The translations under genes were made by a program, and so were the position numbers. DNA of 7,339 nucleotides from positions 1 to 7,339 of the forward strand of contig CAMNGO010000102.1 of NCBI GenBank assembly GCA_946538445.1, in the 5' to 3' direction. The notes beneath the pieces are model-generated. The model had not been told where the DNA came from, did no database searches, and saw only the letters and a list, made by a program, of their open reading frames with translations. Below are positions 6,283-7,339 of this stretch, piece after piece. How positions within the stretch are numbered: the first letter of the stretch is position 1; each line of letters begins with the position of its first letter. Source of the DNA: an uncultured Lachnospiraceae bacterium. Its GTDB lineage: Bacteria > Bacillota > Clostridia > Lachnospirales > Lachnospiraceae.

Positions 6283-7281
6283 TTATTTCTGAAGATCCTC
6301 CACCGGAAATTCTCCGAATTCATATCCGGCTTCCCGGGCTCCATCGATGAAGTCTCCCAGGATCTCTGTGTTGGTTTTAGAGATCGCATGCAGAAGGTAG
6401 ATAGCACCGGGATGGATGTATTCAAGACAACGGTCAAGAGATTCTCCCGGATCCTCCTGATCTTCGGGGTCATAATCATGGTAGGCAAATGACCAGAAGA
6501 TGGAGGAATATCCCATCTGCTGTAAAAGTGCGCAGGATTGTTTGCTGGCATTTCCCTGTGGGAAACGGAACAGCCTCATCTGGTAGCCGAAGGTATCATA
6601 GATCTCATCGTTCAACTTCTTGATATCTTTGTATTCAGCCTTCAAACCAAGGGATGGCATCCCTTCAGCCGGGTGGGAACAGGTGTGATTACCGATAATG
6701 TGTCCCTCATCAATCATCCTCTGGATCAATTCCGGATGTTCATCATAGAACTGCTCCGTCACAAAGAAGACAGCCTTCACCTGTTTTTCTTTCAGGGTGT
6801 CAAGAATGGTCGGTGTGTAACCGTTCTCATAGCCTTCATCCATGGTAAGGTAGATGGTCTTATCCTCTGTGTCGATATGATTGTAAGCGGAATATTTACC
6901 GTATAAAGAGTCATAATACTCCAGCCCGTCAGGACGGTTTAAGTCATCTCTCCACTTGTTGGAAAACCCGTATTCCTCGGATTCATTTGAAATCTCGGAT
7001 AATGCGTCAAAATCCACGTTGGTCACATCCATTTTTTCGGTTGCGTAAGAAGGCAACCCTTCTGTTCCGGTTTCAGGCACCGCCTGGGTGCTGGCTAACT
7101 CAGGAGCAGCCGTGGAAAGTTCCGTGGCGGCTTCATCAGCCTCAGTATCCTCATTACCTGGTACGGCTGTGGTGGCAATCTCTGATGATTCTTCCTGTTT
7201 GTTTCCGGATGCCGGACTTCCACATGAGGGTATGGTCATACATAAAGATAATACCATCAGGATCGCGATTGATTTCTTCAT
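6283..7281 (-). CDS. PdaA-like polysaccharide deacetylase, predicted lipoprotein
   Basis: This is a NodB-family carbohydrate esterase (CE4), most like PdaA-type peptidoglycan N-acetylmuramic acid deacetylases in the stretch TIYLTMDEGYENGYTP and in LLHAIS. The 332-residue chain starts with a basic, hydrophobic signal ending in a lipobox-like IPSC at 17-20, so Cys20 is likely lipidated and the protein anchored outside the membrane. Residues 21-90 are a low-complexity Thr/Glu/Ala/Ser/Pro linker. The catalytic domain spans about 130-330. Motif 1 is TMDEG at 146-150, with Asp148 as the likely base; motif 2 is the metal-binding HTCSHP with His199 and His203; motif 3 is RFPQG at 239-243; Trp263 and the catalytic-type His298 (LLH) follow. 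The usual TFDDG, or TFDNG in PdaA, is changed to TMDEG. AGGAG lies 7 nt before the ATG. It is transcribed separately from plsX. The substrate is inferred; chitin- or xylan-type activity cannot be excluded. Confidence 0.88.
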   Translation of the reverse strand: MKKSIAILMVLSLCMTIPSCGSPASGNKQEESSEIATTAVPGNEDTEADEAATELSTAAPELASTQAVPETGTEGLPSYATEKMDVTNVDFDALSEISNESEEYGFSNKWRDDLNRPDGLEYYDSLYGKYSAYNHIDTEDKTIYLTMDEGYENGYTPTILDTLKEKQVKAVFFVTEQFYDEHPELIQRMIDEGHIIGNHTCSHPAEGMPSLGLKAEYKDIKKLNDEIYDTFGYQMRLFRFPQGNASKQSCALLQQMGYSSIFWSFAYHDYDPEDQEDPGESLDRCLEYIHPGAIYLLHAISKTNTEILGDFIDGAREAGYEFGEFPVEDLQK

Positions 7282-7288
7282 GATATTG

Positions 7289-7297
7289 CTCCTCTCT
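7289..7297 (-). promoter_or_regulatory. Ribosome binding site of the deacetylase gene
   Basis: AGAGAGGAG (7297-7289) ends 7 nt before the ATG at 7281 and supports this start, which also gives a proper signal peptide. Confidence 0.8.
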
Positions 7298-7307
7298 ACT
7301 TGCTTGT

Positions 7308-7313
7308 ATAATA
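7308..7313 (-). promoter_or_regulatory. Possible -10 element upstream of the deacetylase gene
   Basis: TATTAT (7313-7308) matches five of six bases of a -10 element. The -35 position 17 nt upstream (7336-7331) reads CAGCAA, a poor match, and there is no TG extension. It lies at the edge of the window, so an alternative promoter further upstream, or cotranscription with an unseen gene, is equally possible. Confidence 0.3.
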
Positions 7314-7339
7314 GGTACGACGGAACCGCTTTGCTGTGC

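Noticed and set aside
6270..6551. Minus-strand open frame of 93 codons overlapping the deacetylase
   Set aside because: It is an out-of-frame shadow of the deacetylase catalytic domain.

Overview
The window looks like chromosomal DNA from a Gram-positive anaerobe of the class Clostridia, probably in or near the Lachnospiraceae. This is inferred from the gene order plsX-rnc-smc-ftsY, the strong AGGAGG-type ribosome binding sites, the protein variants seen, and a PdaA-like lipoprotein deacetylase. No taxonomic search was possible. All five genes are on the minus strand, so transcription runs from high to low coordinates. I saw no mobile element, CRISPR array, tRNA, rRNA or sign of recent transfer.

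Reading in the direction of transcription, 7281-6283 encodes a lipoprotein with a NodB/PdaA-type polysaccharide deacetylase domain, which probably modifies the cell envelope. It has its own ribosome binding site and ends at a strong Rho-independent terminator (6256-6207). Next to that terminator is a promoter with a perfect extended -10 element (6185-6177). It is followed by a leader of about 127 nt that contains a large imperfect inverted repeat (6143-6061), which is the least explained element here.

The leader feeds a compact operon: plsX (phosphate acyltransferase, phospholipid synthesis), rnc (RNase III), smc (chromosome condensation ATPase) and ftsY (signal recognition particle receptor, cut off by the window edge). 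The first three genes are 2 and 7 bp apart. The Shine-Dalgarno sequences of rnc and smc lie within or across the end of the preceding gene, which suggests coupled translation. There is no acpP between plsX and rnc and no rpmF before plsX, although both are common in related operons.

Together the operon links membrane lipid synthesis, RNA processing, chromosome segregation and membrane protein targeting. It is a conserved housekeeping cluster. I do not see a previously undescribed multi-gene system. The observations most worth a second look are the structured plsX leader, the missing acpP, and the altered metal-site motif of the deacetylase.
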